DNA of 11,761 bases from Pyropia haitanensis. Lineage: Eukaryota > Rhodophyta > Bangiophyceae > Bangiales > Bangiaceae. The notes beneath the pieces were generated by a model, which saw only the letters and a list, made by a program, of their open reading frames with translations, did not search any database and was not told where the DNA came from. The DNA lies in contig SDUX01000177.1 of NCBI GenBank assembly GCA_008729055.1, positions 1-11,761 on the forward strand, given 5' to 3'. This document shows, piece after piece, positions 1-7,186 of this stretch. The first letter of the stretch is position 1. Each line of letters opens with the position of its first letter. The translations under genes and the position numbers were made by a program.

Positions 1-2443
1 GCCGCCGCCTCCACCGCCGCCGTAGCCGACGCAGAGAGGCCGGTCACACGCGTCACAACGGCGTCGACCGCCAATGCGGCTCGCAGTAGCGCGTCATTGG
101 CCACCAGCCGCGCGCGCTCCAGCCGCTGCGCCCAGATTCGAGGGCGCGGTGCCCACGCGGCGGCCTTTGGGCCACTTGACACCGCCGTCAGGACCGCGCG
201 GACGCCGGGATCCGCCGACACAATCGTGAGCGTCTTGACATCAGCCACCAGGCAACCCTGCTTCTCCAGCTGTGTCGTTGGCGAGCCCGCCAGCCGCGGA
301 CGCAAGCGCGCACCATCACGCCGCCGCGTCGCTGCCGCCACGTCGGACGCCTCCGCTTCCGCAGGCGTCGCCGGGCGCGACACAGAGAACGCCACGCAAA
401 CGCCGTCGGTTGTCAGGTTTGCTCCGACAACGCGTGTGCCTCCCGCAAGTGGCGGGCCTGGCAGTCGCGCCGCGAGCGCGGCCGCGCCCGACTTTTTTAC
501 CGCCGCCCGCCACTCCTTGTCGCCCACGCGCAGGCCGTTCACCAGGCGGCTGAGGCGCGCCCTTGTCAGCGTGCCGTGCATGTGCAGCGGTGCGGCCTTG
601 CCGGGGATGAGCGCAAAACGCCGGCGCACTTCCTCCCGCTGCACGGCCAGCAGGAATGGAGTGTACGCCCACCACCGCGACGCCACTGCCGCGGCGCCGC
701 CGGTTGGGAATAGCGCCGCTGGCCCTGAGGCCGCCTGCACGGAGGCGCTGCCGGTGTCGGCCGCCGGTGGCCCCTCTCCCGACGTCGTGGGCTGCACCCG
801 CCCTCGCAGCCGCCGCAATGGCACGGCTGTTCGTGCCGCAGCGTCAGGCACCGCCGACTCGAACCTGGTCGCCGCAGCCCCAGTCGGCGCGTCCAGAGCC
901 GCGCGCAAAGCACCAGCACGCGTTGCAAACACGCCGCGTCGCCCGTCGCTGCCCCGCGGGCCAACGGCCGCGGGCGCCCCCGTCCGTCACCTTGCCCGCC
1001 AGGCCCCGGAGCGCCGCGCTCGACGCGCGCCGCCGTTGTGCGCGCGAACCGCGTGACCGTGGGCGTCCACTGCGCGCGGTCATTCTTCCCCGGCAGGTGC
1101 TCGTGACACGGCGCGTCCAGCGCGGGCGCGAGGTCCGTCAGCGCTGTTTGCGTCGCAGCCACCAGGGCGGGTACCGCGCCGCGCACGCGCGCCCCGGGGG
1201 GCGCGACGGCAGGCAGCACCAACCTCGCGTACGCAGGGCCGCTCAGCTTGTTCTCGCGTGCCCGCCCACACGCCGCGCACTCGACCCCCCTTGGCAGCGT
1301 ACCGCCTTCCGCACCACGGCAGCTGACCGCGTTACTGGCCCAGTGCCAATAGTCGGTCCAGCCCGCGGGCGTCGACGGGAGGCGCCTGCCCAGCCCGCCG
1401 CCCCGACCGCGGCGTACAGGCGGTGGGCGGTGTTCAGCCACAGCAGGCGCAAGCTAAAGTCGAACTGCGTATGGTGGCGCGACACGGCCTCAAACTCCGC
1501 GCTCAGCGCCGCGGATGTTGCCGCCCACGCGGCCGCGGCCGCCGGCAGCGGCGGCGGCTCGGCCGGAGGCGCCAGCGCGCGCACAAGCACCGTCAGCGGC
1601 ACCGTCACCGTCGTCGTCACCGTCGCGCGGTTCGCGTACGGGTCCGTCACTGCCGGGTCTTCGCCGCGGTCATACACGTGCGGGTTTGTCGTACCGCCAA
1701 ACGCTTTCGCAGGGCACGCCGCCGACCTCGTCGCGTGCGCTCGGCTCCGGCAGCGGCGCGCAGGCGCGAGGGGGTCTTTCTGCGGCGGTGCCCGCACTCG
1801 TGACGCCCGCCGCGCCCGAACATCTCTTCTCGACGTCGGCAGAGCGGCGCGGGAGGCCGCGCGCCGTGCCACTCACCAACGGTGCCGCCCGCGTCGCGCG
1901 AGAGGCCAGCCGCGACGCCGCGTCCCCGTCGCGCGCCCGCGCGTGCACCCACGCGGTCGCTGTGGCCACCGCAGCCGCTACGGCTTCTGCGACCGCGTCA
2001 GCCGTCGTCAAAGCCGCGGTTCGCAGCGCTGCCTCCGAGGTCGTGCGGGAGACGGCAGCGGTACCGCCGGCGGTCGCCGCCGGCGGTCGCGGCGGGTCAG
2101 AGGGCGCGTCAGCGGCCGCGTCGACGGCGCCCGACGCGGCGCGCAGCGCGTTGATGACAGCGACGACGTCTGCTTCTGGAGTGCCATCGCGCACCGCGGT
2201 AGACACCGCCGTGACGTGCGCCAAAACCCTCTTCAGGCGCCACCGCTTGATGCACAATGCCTCCAGCATGAAAGTGCGCTCGTCCGGTGGCGGCGCTTGC
2301 GCCGACCGCGGGGAACTGTCAGGCGCGGCACTGCCCGCGGCCACGCCCGATGCGGCGGTCGACATGGCGTCCTCCTCCGCGTCGCTGCCGTCCCCGCCAT
2401 CGATGTCATTAGCGTAGTCTGATGGCGTAAACGCCTCCATCAT
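1..2443 (-). CDS. Fanzor-like (TnpB/IS605 OrfB-related) RNA-guided nuclease, partial, 3' end beyond window
   Basis: Fanzors are eukaryotic relatives of TnpB and Cas12; characterised members cut DNA under guidance of an RNA encoded at the gene's 3' end. Reading: exon 1 from ATGs at 2443/2440 to 1877, exon 2 1779-991, exon 3 826 to the window edge. Residues 9-25 are acidic; long Ala-rich linkers follow. Exon 3 carries the diagnostic order: YTPFLLAVQREEV, then FALIPGK with a basic/hydrophobic helix (about 550-670), then LTTDGVCVAFSV (about 380-419), then VSADPGVRAVLTAV, whose Asp (210-212) matches the RuvC-I catalytic Asp of the TnpB/Fanzor DPG motif. About 70 further codons run to position 1. 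The RuvC-II Glu, zinc finger and RuvC-III Asp are not in the window. The second ATG (2440) has the better context (A at -3, G at +4). The frame stays open upstream to 2842, but that part is Arg-rich and less gene-like. One frameshift near 1381-1420 suggests a decayed copy or a sequence error. Family identity rests on remembered motif patterns, not a search. Confidence 0.68.
827..990 (-). other. Predicted intron 2 of the Fanzor-like gene (164 nt)
   Basis: On the minus strand the donor is GGGCAAG|GTGACG and the acceptor is GCGGCACGAACAG|CCGTG. A CTGAC branch-point-like motif lies just upstream of the acceptor. Splicing forms a GCC Ala codon across the junction and moves the reading into the frame with the pre-RuvC and RuvC-I motifs. 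That frame has an in-frame TGA overlapping the donor, so an upstream join is needed. Other acceptors (for example AG at 804-803) would also keep frame, so the exact boundary is tentative. Confidence 0.4.
1381..1420 (-). other. Probable frameshift inside exon 2 of the Fanzor-like gene
   Basis: Coding character (G/C third positions, gene-like protein) runs in one frame through LLWLNTAHRLYAAVG and continues in another frame with STPAGWTDYWHWASNAV. The switch equals loss of one base (or gain of two) in this interval. The only GT...AG pairs here that restore frame are 32 nt (1417-1386, implausibly short) or have weak donors (GTTCGA at 1465, GTTTGA at 1495) that would delete well-formed coding sequence. 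A single-base deletion, real or a sequencing error in the G/C run, is the simpler reading. Confidence 0.45.
1780..1876 (-). other. Predicted intron 1 of the Fanzor-like gene (97 nt)
   Basis: On the minus strand the donor reads TTG|GTGAGT (near-consensus) and the acceptor reads CACCGCCGCAG|AAAGAC. Removal joins codon TTG to AAA in phase 0. It moves the reading from the frame holding the N-terminal part to the frame holding NPHVYDRGEDPAVTDPYANR, which otherwise has no link to a start. The unspliced frame stops at 1670-1672. Frame arithmetic and splice motifs agree; no transcript evidence is available. Confidence 0.55.
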
Positions 2444-3322
2444 CGGCACGGTAGCGTTTTTGTGGGGGCCGCCGAGCCAGTCGCGCGCGTTGCGAACGCG
2501 GTGTCCGCGTCGGTGACGCCGTTTGTCAGATGCGGTGCGGCACGACCGCGATTCGGACCGCGACAGCGCGCAAGGCAGCGCCTGAAGACGTGCGCGGCGC
2601 TGTGGGCCTCGCGCGAGTGGTCCATACTGGGAGCGACAGCGCCTGTGCCGTGCCTGGCGACGTTGGCGGGGGTGGGCGCGCTCTTCGGCCTGGCTTCCCC
2701 GAGGTGCGCCGCCGAAATCACAAGTCGGACCTCCGAGCTCAGCCTTCCCGCTAAGGCAACCGGTCAGGTCCCGAGCTTCGTACAAGACCGACCGACAGGT
2801 GGAGTTATCCCGTGTCCACAGGCTCGGGTCGCATGCACGCACGAGGGCCCGATTTCATCGCACCAATAGAAATCGAGGAGGGGACGATGCGTGGTGCAAC
2901 TGATGGATGGGGGCGCGAGCTGTCGACCGCTCTCAGCCGCTGCCTGCATGTAGCGGCGCACAGCGCTCGGGCTTGAAACAGCATCAGCCAGTAGAATCTC
3001 TGGGATACACAACTTACAGCTGTTTTCGATCGCTGTCAAGCTTCGTGAAAAAATCACTTCAAAACTGGGATAGATGGATACATTTAGCCGTGTTATCTCT
3101 TGGACGGATGTACTTTGGAACGCGAGGGGACTGCAGATGTCCCACTCTTGGGCTTTCAATTTGTCATGTGCGTAAATACTGGTTTTGGTGTAGATGCTGC
3201 GGTGAGGACACTCGCCGGTTGGGGGCGTCTGCCTGCTGCGACAGCAGTGCGCCGAAGCACAAGGGACTGGTAACGGCTACCAGTGCGCACAGGCCGGCAC
3301 GCGGCCGCCGGCCAATGGGAGT
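2444..3322. other. Upstream region of the Fanzor-like gene, no confident gene
   Basis: 2444-2760 is G/C-rich and open in several frames on both strands, including about 90 codons on the minus strand (2721-2440) and about 135 codons on plus from a GTG (2462-2869). Both share the same third-position bias, so direction cannot be decided; either could be an upstream exon. From about 2760 base composition falls to near 50% GC. A 131-codon minus-strand frame (3159-2764) there begins at TTG and lacks codon bias. The promoter and 5' UTR of the Fanzor-like gene should lie here, but no clear TATA or initiator element was seen. Confidence 0.35.
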
Positions 3323-3374
3323 TAGGTGTCGATAGCGCTAGCGGCTGGTAGGTGTCGATAGCGCTAGCGGCTGG
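3323..3374. repeat. 26-bp perfect tandem duplication
   Basis: Two identical 26-bp copies lie head to tail at 3323-3348 and 3349-3374. Each starts TAGGTGTCGATAGCG and ends GCGGCTGG, and contains the short palindrome TAGCGCTA. They mark the change from AT-richer DNA on the left to G-rich DNA on the right. Confidence 0.9.
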
Positions 3375-3617
3375 CGGCGGGGGGCAGCGGCAACCGGCAG
3401 GGGTTGGGGTTGGTGGCGGGCGGCGGCCGCCGCTGCCGGAGAGGTTGGGGCGGGAGGGGCCGGCGCCCGCCGGCAGCATCAGTCACCGCTGGGTTGGAGC
3501 GCGGCGATTCGCAGCACTACTGGCCGAAGGGGAGCGTCGACGGCTGCTCGTGCAGTGGCTGCTTCTCCAGTCAGCCGCGGAAGGGGCAATCCCTTGAAGC
3601 ATGAACGAATCAATAAA
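3352..3617 (+). other. Possible 3' exon remnant followed by AATAAA
   Basis: An open plus-strand stretch ending at a TGA (3595-3597) encodes a basic, Leu/Ala-rich tail (RFAALLAEGERRRLLVQW) with fair G/C bias at third positions. An AATAAA hexamer follows 15 bases after the stop (3612-3617). There is no ATG start, so at most this is a terminal exon or relic whose upstream exons are not recognisable. The antisense strand is also open here, so the call is weak. Confidence 0.15.
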
Positions 3618-3770
3618 GGAGACAGCTTGATAAGCCCAACATCTGAGCGAACTTACGTACTTATGGGCGACATCGACTAGAGTCATGAACCTTTGAAGCT
3701 GTAACGAAAATATGACAGCTCGTCGGGGGTTAATCGAGTTTCATTTGTAATGTCCTATTCAAAACTCAGA

Positions 3771-3837
3771 ACGCGTGTGTGCTTGGGACGCGAGCCTATT
3801 AACACTGGTGTGGGTTCGATTCCAGGCATGCGACAGC
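3771..3837 (+). other. tRNA-like relic with Pol III B box
   Basis: GGTTCGATTCC at 3813-3823 matches the B-box (T-arm) consensus exactly. An upstream CGCGTG can pair with CATGCG downstream of the B box, in acceptor-stem position. A GCT/AGC pair could form a short D-arm. However, the T-stem is mismatched and the segment between D-arm and T-arm is too short for an anticodon arm plus variable loop. It is therefore not a functional tRNA; a decayed tRNA or tRNA-derived SINE fragment is more likely. Chance match is possible. Confidence 0.25.
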
Positions 3838-3893
3838 GAATTTTGCAGGATTTTCAAGGCGATTTGCACAACACGTCGAACGAGTAGTAATAT

Positions 3894-3953
3894 CCCAGTA
3901 GTACTACTGGTGAGTGGTGGCATCCCAGTAGTACTACTGGTGAGCGGTGGCAT
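3894..3953. repeat. 30-bp tandem duplication carrying a 16-bp palindrome
   Basis: Copies at 3894-3923 and 3924-3953 differ at one base (GAGTGG versus GAGCGG). Each contains the perfect palindrome CCAGTAGTACTACTGG, which can form a cruciform or bind a dimeric protein. Repeated palindromes of this kind occur in transposon subterminal regions and as operator-like sites; which applies here is not shown. Confidence 0.9.
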
Positions 3954-4199
3954 CTGTGAGCCGTGCCACGCGTGAATGCGTGAAGTACAACTCGACTTGA
4001 TCGTTGCCAGGTTAACTATTAAGAATTCTTCGATGGAATTGTTTCATGATTTTATCAAGTCCGCACAGTTCCATAGAACACGTTGAAGTTTGGTGTACCC
4101 GCGTCCGCCTCATTGCCCTGTGCCGCGCCCCGCCCTCGTCCCGCCCCCTTGCCGGCCGGCGCCAGCAGTCCACGTCCGAGAAAGGGTTAAGCGCTGCAA

Positions 4200-4374
4200 G
4201 TAAGTATGGATTGATGGAAGTAAGGTTGGCAACCTACAACCCGCGATGAGGTTACTTGAAGGGTCCAGACGTACTCGTACCTGGATACTCGGTCGCGGGT
4301 TGCCGCCACGTCGGCACGTTGTCCCATCGTGCACCAAGGTCGTTTCGCTCAGCTCCGTTTTCTCCTCTCGGCAG
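4200..4374 (+). other. Predicted intron before the plus-strand Ala/Gly-rich candidate gene
   Basis: The donor GCAA|GTAAGT at 4200-4205 matches the consensus. The acceptor TTTTCTCCTCTCGGCAG ends at 4374 after a clear pyrimidine tract, just where G/C-biased coding character begins. The 175-nt length suits an intron. The supplier of the upstream exon is uncertain. Confidence 0.35.
4237..4302. repeat. 10-bp inverted repeat
   Basis: CAACCCGCGA (4237-4246) and TCGCGGGTTG (4293-4302) are perfect reverse complements separated by 46 bases, inside the predicted intron. It could be an RNA hairpin or a chance pairing. Confidence 0.5.
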
Positions 4375-6281
4375 GCGTCGGGCGGCTCTCCTGTTTGCAC
4401 CAGCACTCGCCCAGCACTCCCGGGGCCGCCATTTCTGTCGTCGCCGCGCCAGCGGCGCACCGCCCGGGCAGTGGCGGCGGCGGCGGCCTCGGCGCCCGCA
4501 CCGGCGGCGCGGCGGCCGCCGCCCTCCGCCAAATCTGGTGCGTGGCCGCTCTGGGCGCGCGTGGTTGCGCTGCTGGCCGCTTCCGCGCGGCGTTTGTCGC
4601 GGGAGGCGACGGCTGTAGAGGCGGACCAGGGGGAAGGGGCGCCGAGGGGGGAAGGGGGGGGGGGGGGAGGGGGGGCGGTGACCGTACGCATCGTTGGCGA
4701 ATGGGTGCGGGATACGCTGTTGGGAGGGGCGGCGGAGGGGGGGGGGGGGCGGCGCGACGGCGGCGGCGGTGGTGGTGGCGGGGCGGGCGGCGGCGGCGGC
4801 GGCGGCCTTTCTCCGCGGCCGCCTCGGCGTGTCCCTCCGCCACGCGGTGGCGGTGGCGGCCGCGCACGGGGCGGCGGCGGAGGTGGCGGCGGTGGCGGCG
4901 ACGGCGCCTGTGGCGGCGGCGTCTGCGGAAGACGCGGCGGCGGCGGTAGCGGGGGCGGCGGCGGCGGCTGGTGCGGCCACGCGCGGGGAGGTACATGGCG
5001 GCGCCGCCGCCGGTGGGGTACCGGCCCGAGGCGGAGGCGGCGGTGGCAGCGGCGGCGGCGGCGGCGGTGGCGGTCGCAGTGGGCCCCGCCGCGGTGGCGG
5101 TGGGAGGGGAGGTCCGTGGAAGTAAGAATGCTGCGGAGGAGTTCCCGCTTCGGGAGCGAGGCGGGGCAGGAGGGGAGGGGAGGGGCGCCGGGGGGGGGAT
5201 CCGCCTCGACGGTGGGAAGGTAGCACAGGCGTTCGAGCATCCACGACAGTAGCGGAGGCCGCTGCCGCCGTCGCCGGCGGCGGACGTATGGGCGGCCTCC
5301 CCGGAGACGGCGGGGGGGGGCGGCCAAGGCAGGGACCCCTCCCCCCCCTCCGCGTGAAGCCCCCGTCCCCCCGCGTCGTCGCCCCCCCACCCCCCGCGTC
5401 AGCCCCCCCCCCCCGCCCGCGTCGCCCCCCCCCTCCCCCCCGCATCATCTTCCACCCTCCCCTTCTCTCCCACGACCCCCCCCCTGAACTCCCCCCGCCC
5501 CCCCCAACCGTACCGTCACGGCGCGTCGGCCACGGCCACCACGCACCCTACCCCCACCACGGCCGCTACCCCCCCCCCCATACCACCCACCGCAACACCC
5601 CACTCCGGGTTACGGCCCCCCCGGACCCCGCCCCCGGCACCCGACGGCGCCAGCGCCGCCCCGATGTGCTCGATGGCGGGCGGGGCGGCGGGGGGGGTCG
5701 CCGCCGCCGCGCCGGAGCTCGTCGATGGTCTCGCCGTCGCGGCGGCCGCCCCGCTGGGGACGCCCGCTCGGGAGGAGGAGGTCGCCGCAACGGCCGCGGT
5801 GGCAGGGGCGGTGGAGCGGCTGGCGGCCGCGTCGCCGGCGGCGACGGCGGCCGAGGCAGCCGCCGCGGAGCTCCCGCCGCTCGTCGCCCACCCGCCGGCG
5901 CGCCGGGGGGGGGGGGGCGGGGGGGGGGGGGGGGGGAGGGAATGTGACACGCGGCCGGGGAAGGGCGCCGCCAAGGGGGGGGGGGCGGGCGTGCCGGGCT
6001 CCTCAACGCTGCGAGGGCGCGGCGAGCGCAAAGACGATGGGGGGGGGGGGAAAGACGGCCGAGAGCAGAGCTGTGCACGCCCCCCCCCCCCCCCAATGGC
6101 CAGAACCAGCGATTGCCTTGGTGCAGACAATGCCAGCAGACCAGCCTACGCGGGAGCCTCGTGGCACCGTGAAGTCGGCTCGTCGCACTGGTTGGACACC
6201 CGCCACACCCCGGGCTCCACAGCGGGACTGGAGGGGTCATGTTCCGATGTACGGCCAAATCCTTTTCTAATATGGACTTGA
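4375..6281 (+). CDS. Candidate Ala/Gly-rich protein, multi-exon, function unknown
   Basis: Not recognised. Exon 4375-5121 starts in the frame reading WPLWARVVALLAASARRLS and VRIVGEWVRDTLLGG. Across a run of 13 G (4737-4749) the gene-like reading moves to the next frame, with an Ala-rich helical segment containing FLRGRLGVSLRHAVAVAA. That frame reaches a GTAAGA donor at 5122. A second exon from 5654 reads PMCSMAGG, then APELVDGLAVAAAAPLG and VERLAAASPAATAAEAA, and stays open to 6281, the last part being low-complexity Gly. The frame after the G run and the frame of the second exon agree with the predicted 532-nt intron. Composition suggests helical Ala-rich segments joined by poly-Gly. Start and end are uncertain; antisense frames are also open in places, as expected for such G/C-rich DNA. 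Confidence 0.33.
4654..4667. repeat. G14 homopolymer in a G-rich block
   Basis: Uninterrupted run of 14 G in the G-rich plus-strand block of about 4640-5320, which also includes G13 at 4737-4749. Both lie inside the candidate coding region and would encode poly-Gly. Confidence 0.85.
5122..5653 (+). other. Predicted C-rich intron (532 nt)
   Basis: Donor GGAA|GTAAGA at 5122; acceptor CGGCGCCAG ending at 5653. Splicing keeps the reading frame (TGG AA|C GCC GCC). From about 5335 to 5620 the plus strand is almost pure pyrimidine with many C runs, which would be a very long polypyrimidine tract. The stretch makes little sense as protein beyond poly-Pro. Confidence 0.3.
5905..5936. repeat. G13-C-G18 homopolymer tract
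   Basis: Plus-strand runs of 13 G (5905-5917) and 18 G (5919-5936) split by one C, within a G-rich block of about 5690-6060. Length in the source assembly should be considered unreliable. Confidence 0.85.
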
Positions 6282-6685
6282 ATCAGCTGGTCCCCTGACG
6301 CTTAGAGGCCAGATCCCAGGGGACCAGGGGGGGGGCCGATTCCAGGCAATCCAGGGGGGGGGGTGGTCCCCTCAGGCCGAGTGGATACTGCTTCCCCGTC
6401 CCGCGAGGGGCGGCGAGCCGGCAAATTGTGTACGAGGCGAACTACTTTCGAACACGCCTGTTCAAGGGTCGTTGGCCAAACGATGCCACACGCACAATGG
6501 GCAGGCTGTCGCCTCCTCATTTCTTTCGGCAATAATTTCTACTGACTGTCAGGTACGTGCAAGCCGCGAGCCCCCCCCCCCCCCTCACAGCACCCCCCCC
6601 GCCTAGACGCGCGCCGCCCAATCTCCCCCCCCCCACCATTGACCGCCCCCCGCCGCGTCGCACCCACGCCCGCCGCAGGCGGCAG
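6282..6685. other. Noncoding interval with hairpin and C/G tracts
   Basis: No coding bias in any frame. It contains the 11-bp inverted repeat below, G runs at about 6326-6335 and 6352-6362, and C-rich stretches at about 6571-6660 leading into the left inverted repeat. Confidence 0.4.
6287..6327. repeat. 11-bp perfect inverted repeat (hairpin)
   Basis: CTGGTCCCCTG (6287-6297) pairs perfectly with CAGGGGACCAG (6317-6327) across a 19-base loop. A partial third copy, TGGTCCCCT, occurs near 6364. It could be a transposon end, an RNA stem or a relic. Confidence 0.75.
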
Positions 6686-6780
6686 CCTGCGCAGTGGGCT
6701 TTGTTGCGGGATCCTCTTCAAGCGCTTTTCAAAAGCAGAACCTTGCAGAAATCACGATCCAGGGCGATCATGAAGTGCCC

Positions 6781-7186
6781 CAGAGACCCCGTAAAGGCCG
6801 ATTTGTTGAAGAAAACGTGATCAACCTTGAAGTCATTATGAACACCTGCTCGGACATGGGGTTGCGATACACCACCAGGTGCGTCTCAGTGCGGGCTATA
6901 CAGTGATGTACTGAACGATGATGTCCACCCAGGTCATGACCAATTATTCAAGGTTTATCAAGCTTTCTTCAAGTGCTAATGCACACAGCTCTCGCGCCGT
7001 ATTAAGCGTGATCACGCTCTCCTAATAGAAGTACAGCATCGACAAGAGCTTGTAGCCCCCGTTTCACCCGAAAAGTCCCATGTTTCTGGGATTGTATCCC
7101 GGCATTTATGCAGCTCGCCGGAGTTGATCACGTGAGGCGCACGCCGTATCTCGGCGGCCTGCAGATCTTCCTGAGAGTTTTTTTTT
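6781..7186. other. AT-richer interior, no confident gene
   Basis: Near 50% GC without codon bias. It holds TCAAGGTTTATCAAGC at 6948-6963, similar to the inner part of the right inverted repeat (7802-7818), and a 14-bp palindrome at 7005-7018. Confidence 0.35.
7005..7018. repeat. 14-bp perfect palindrome
   Basis: AGCGTGATCACGCT is identical to its reverse complement. It is a candidate dimeric protein site, but single-copy and could arise by chance. Confidence 0.6.

Larger units (their letters stand above)
3618..4199. other. AT-richer spacer, no confident gene
   Basis: Apart from the tRNA-like relic and the palindromic duplication, no gene with coding bias is seen. A short plus-strand frame with a true ATG at 4046 runs to a perfect GTAAGT at 4200. 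It could be a first coding exon of the downstream plus-strand candidate, but its codon bias is weak in the first half and the join does not clearly enter the preferred downstream frame. Confidence 0.3.

Noticed and set aside
97..1056. Long plus-strand open frame of 319 codons, and another of 588 codons at 656-2422
   Set aside because: Arg/Ala/Pro-rich shadow translations antisense to the Fanzor-like gene; the minus strand carries the motif-bearing, codon-biased protein.
1386..1417. 32-nt GT...AG micro-intron that would repair the Fanzor frame
   Set aside because: Far shorter than the other predicted introns and removes well-formed coding sequence; a one-base indel is simpler.
2764..3159. 131-codon minus-strand open frame with natural-looking composition
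   Set aside because: Starts at TTG, lies in ~50% GC DNA with no third-position bias, and no motif is recognised.
6003..6258. Minus-strand CWHC and GCGGCP Cys motifs around 6110-6230
   Set aside because: Short, in a frame dominated by Pro-rich low-complexity sequence on both sides; likely chance.
6337..6348. CGATTCCAGGCA shared with the tRNA-like relic at 3817-3828
   Set aside because: Twelve bases without extended similarity; not enough to call a second copy.
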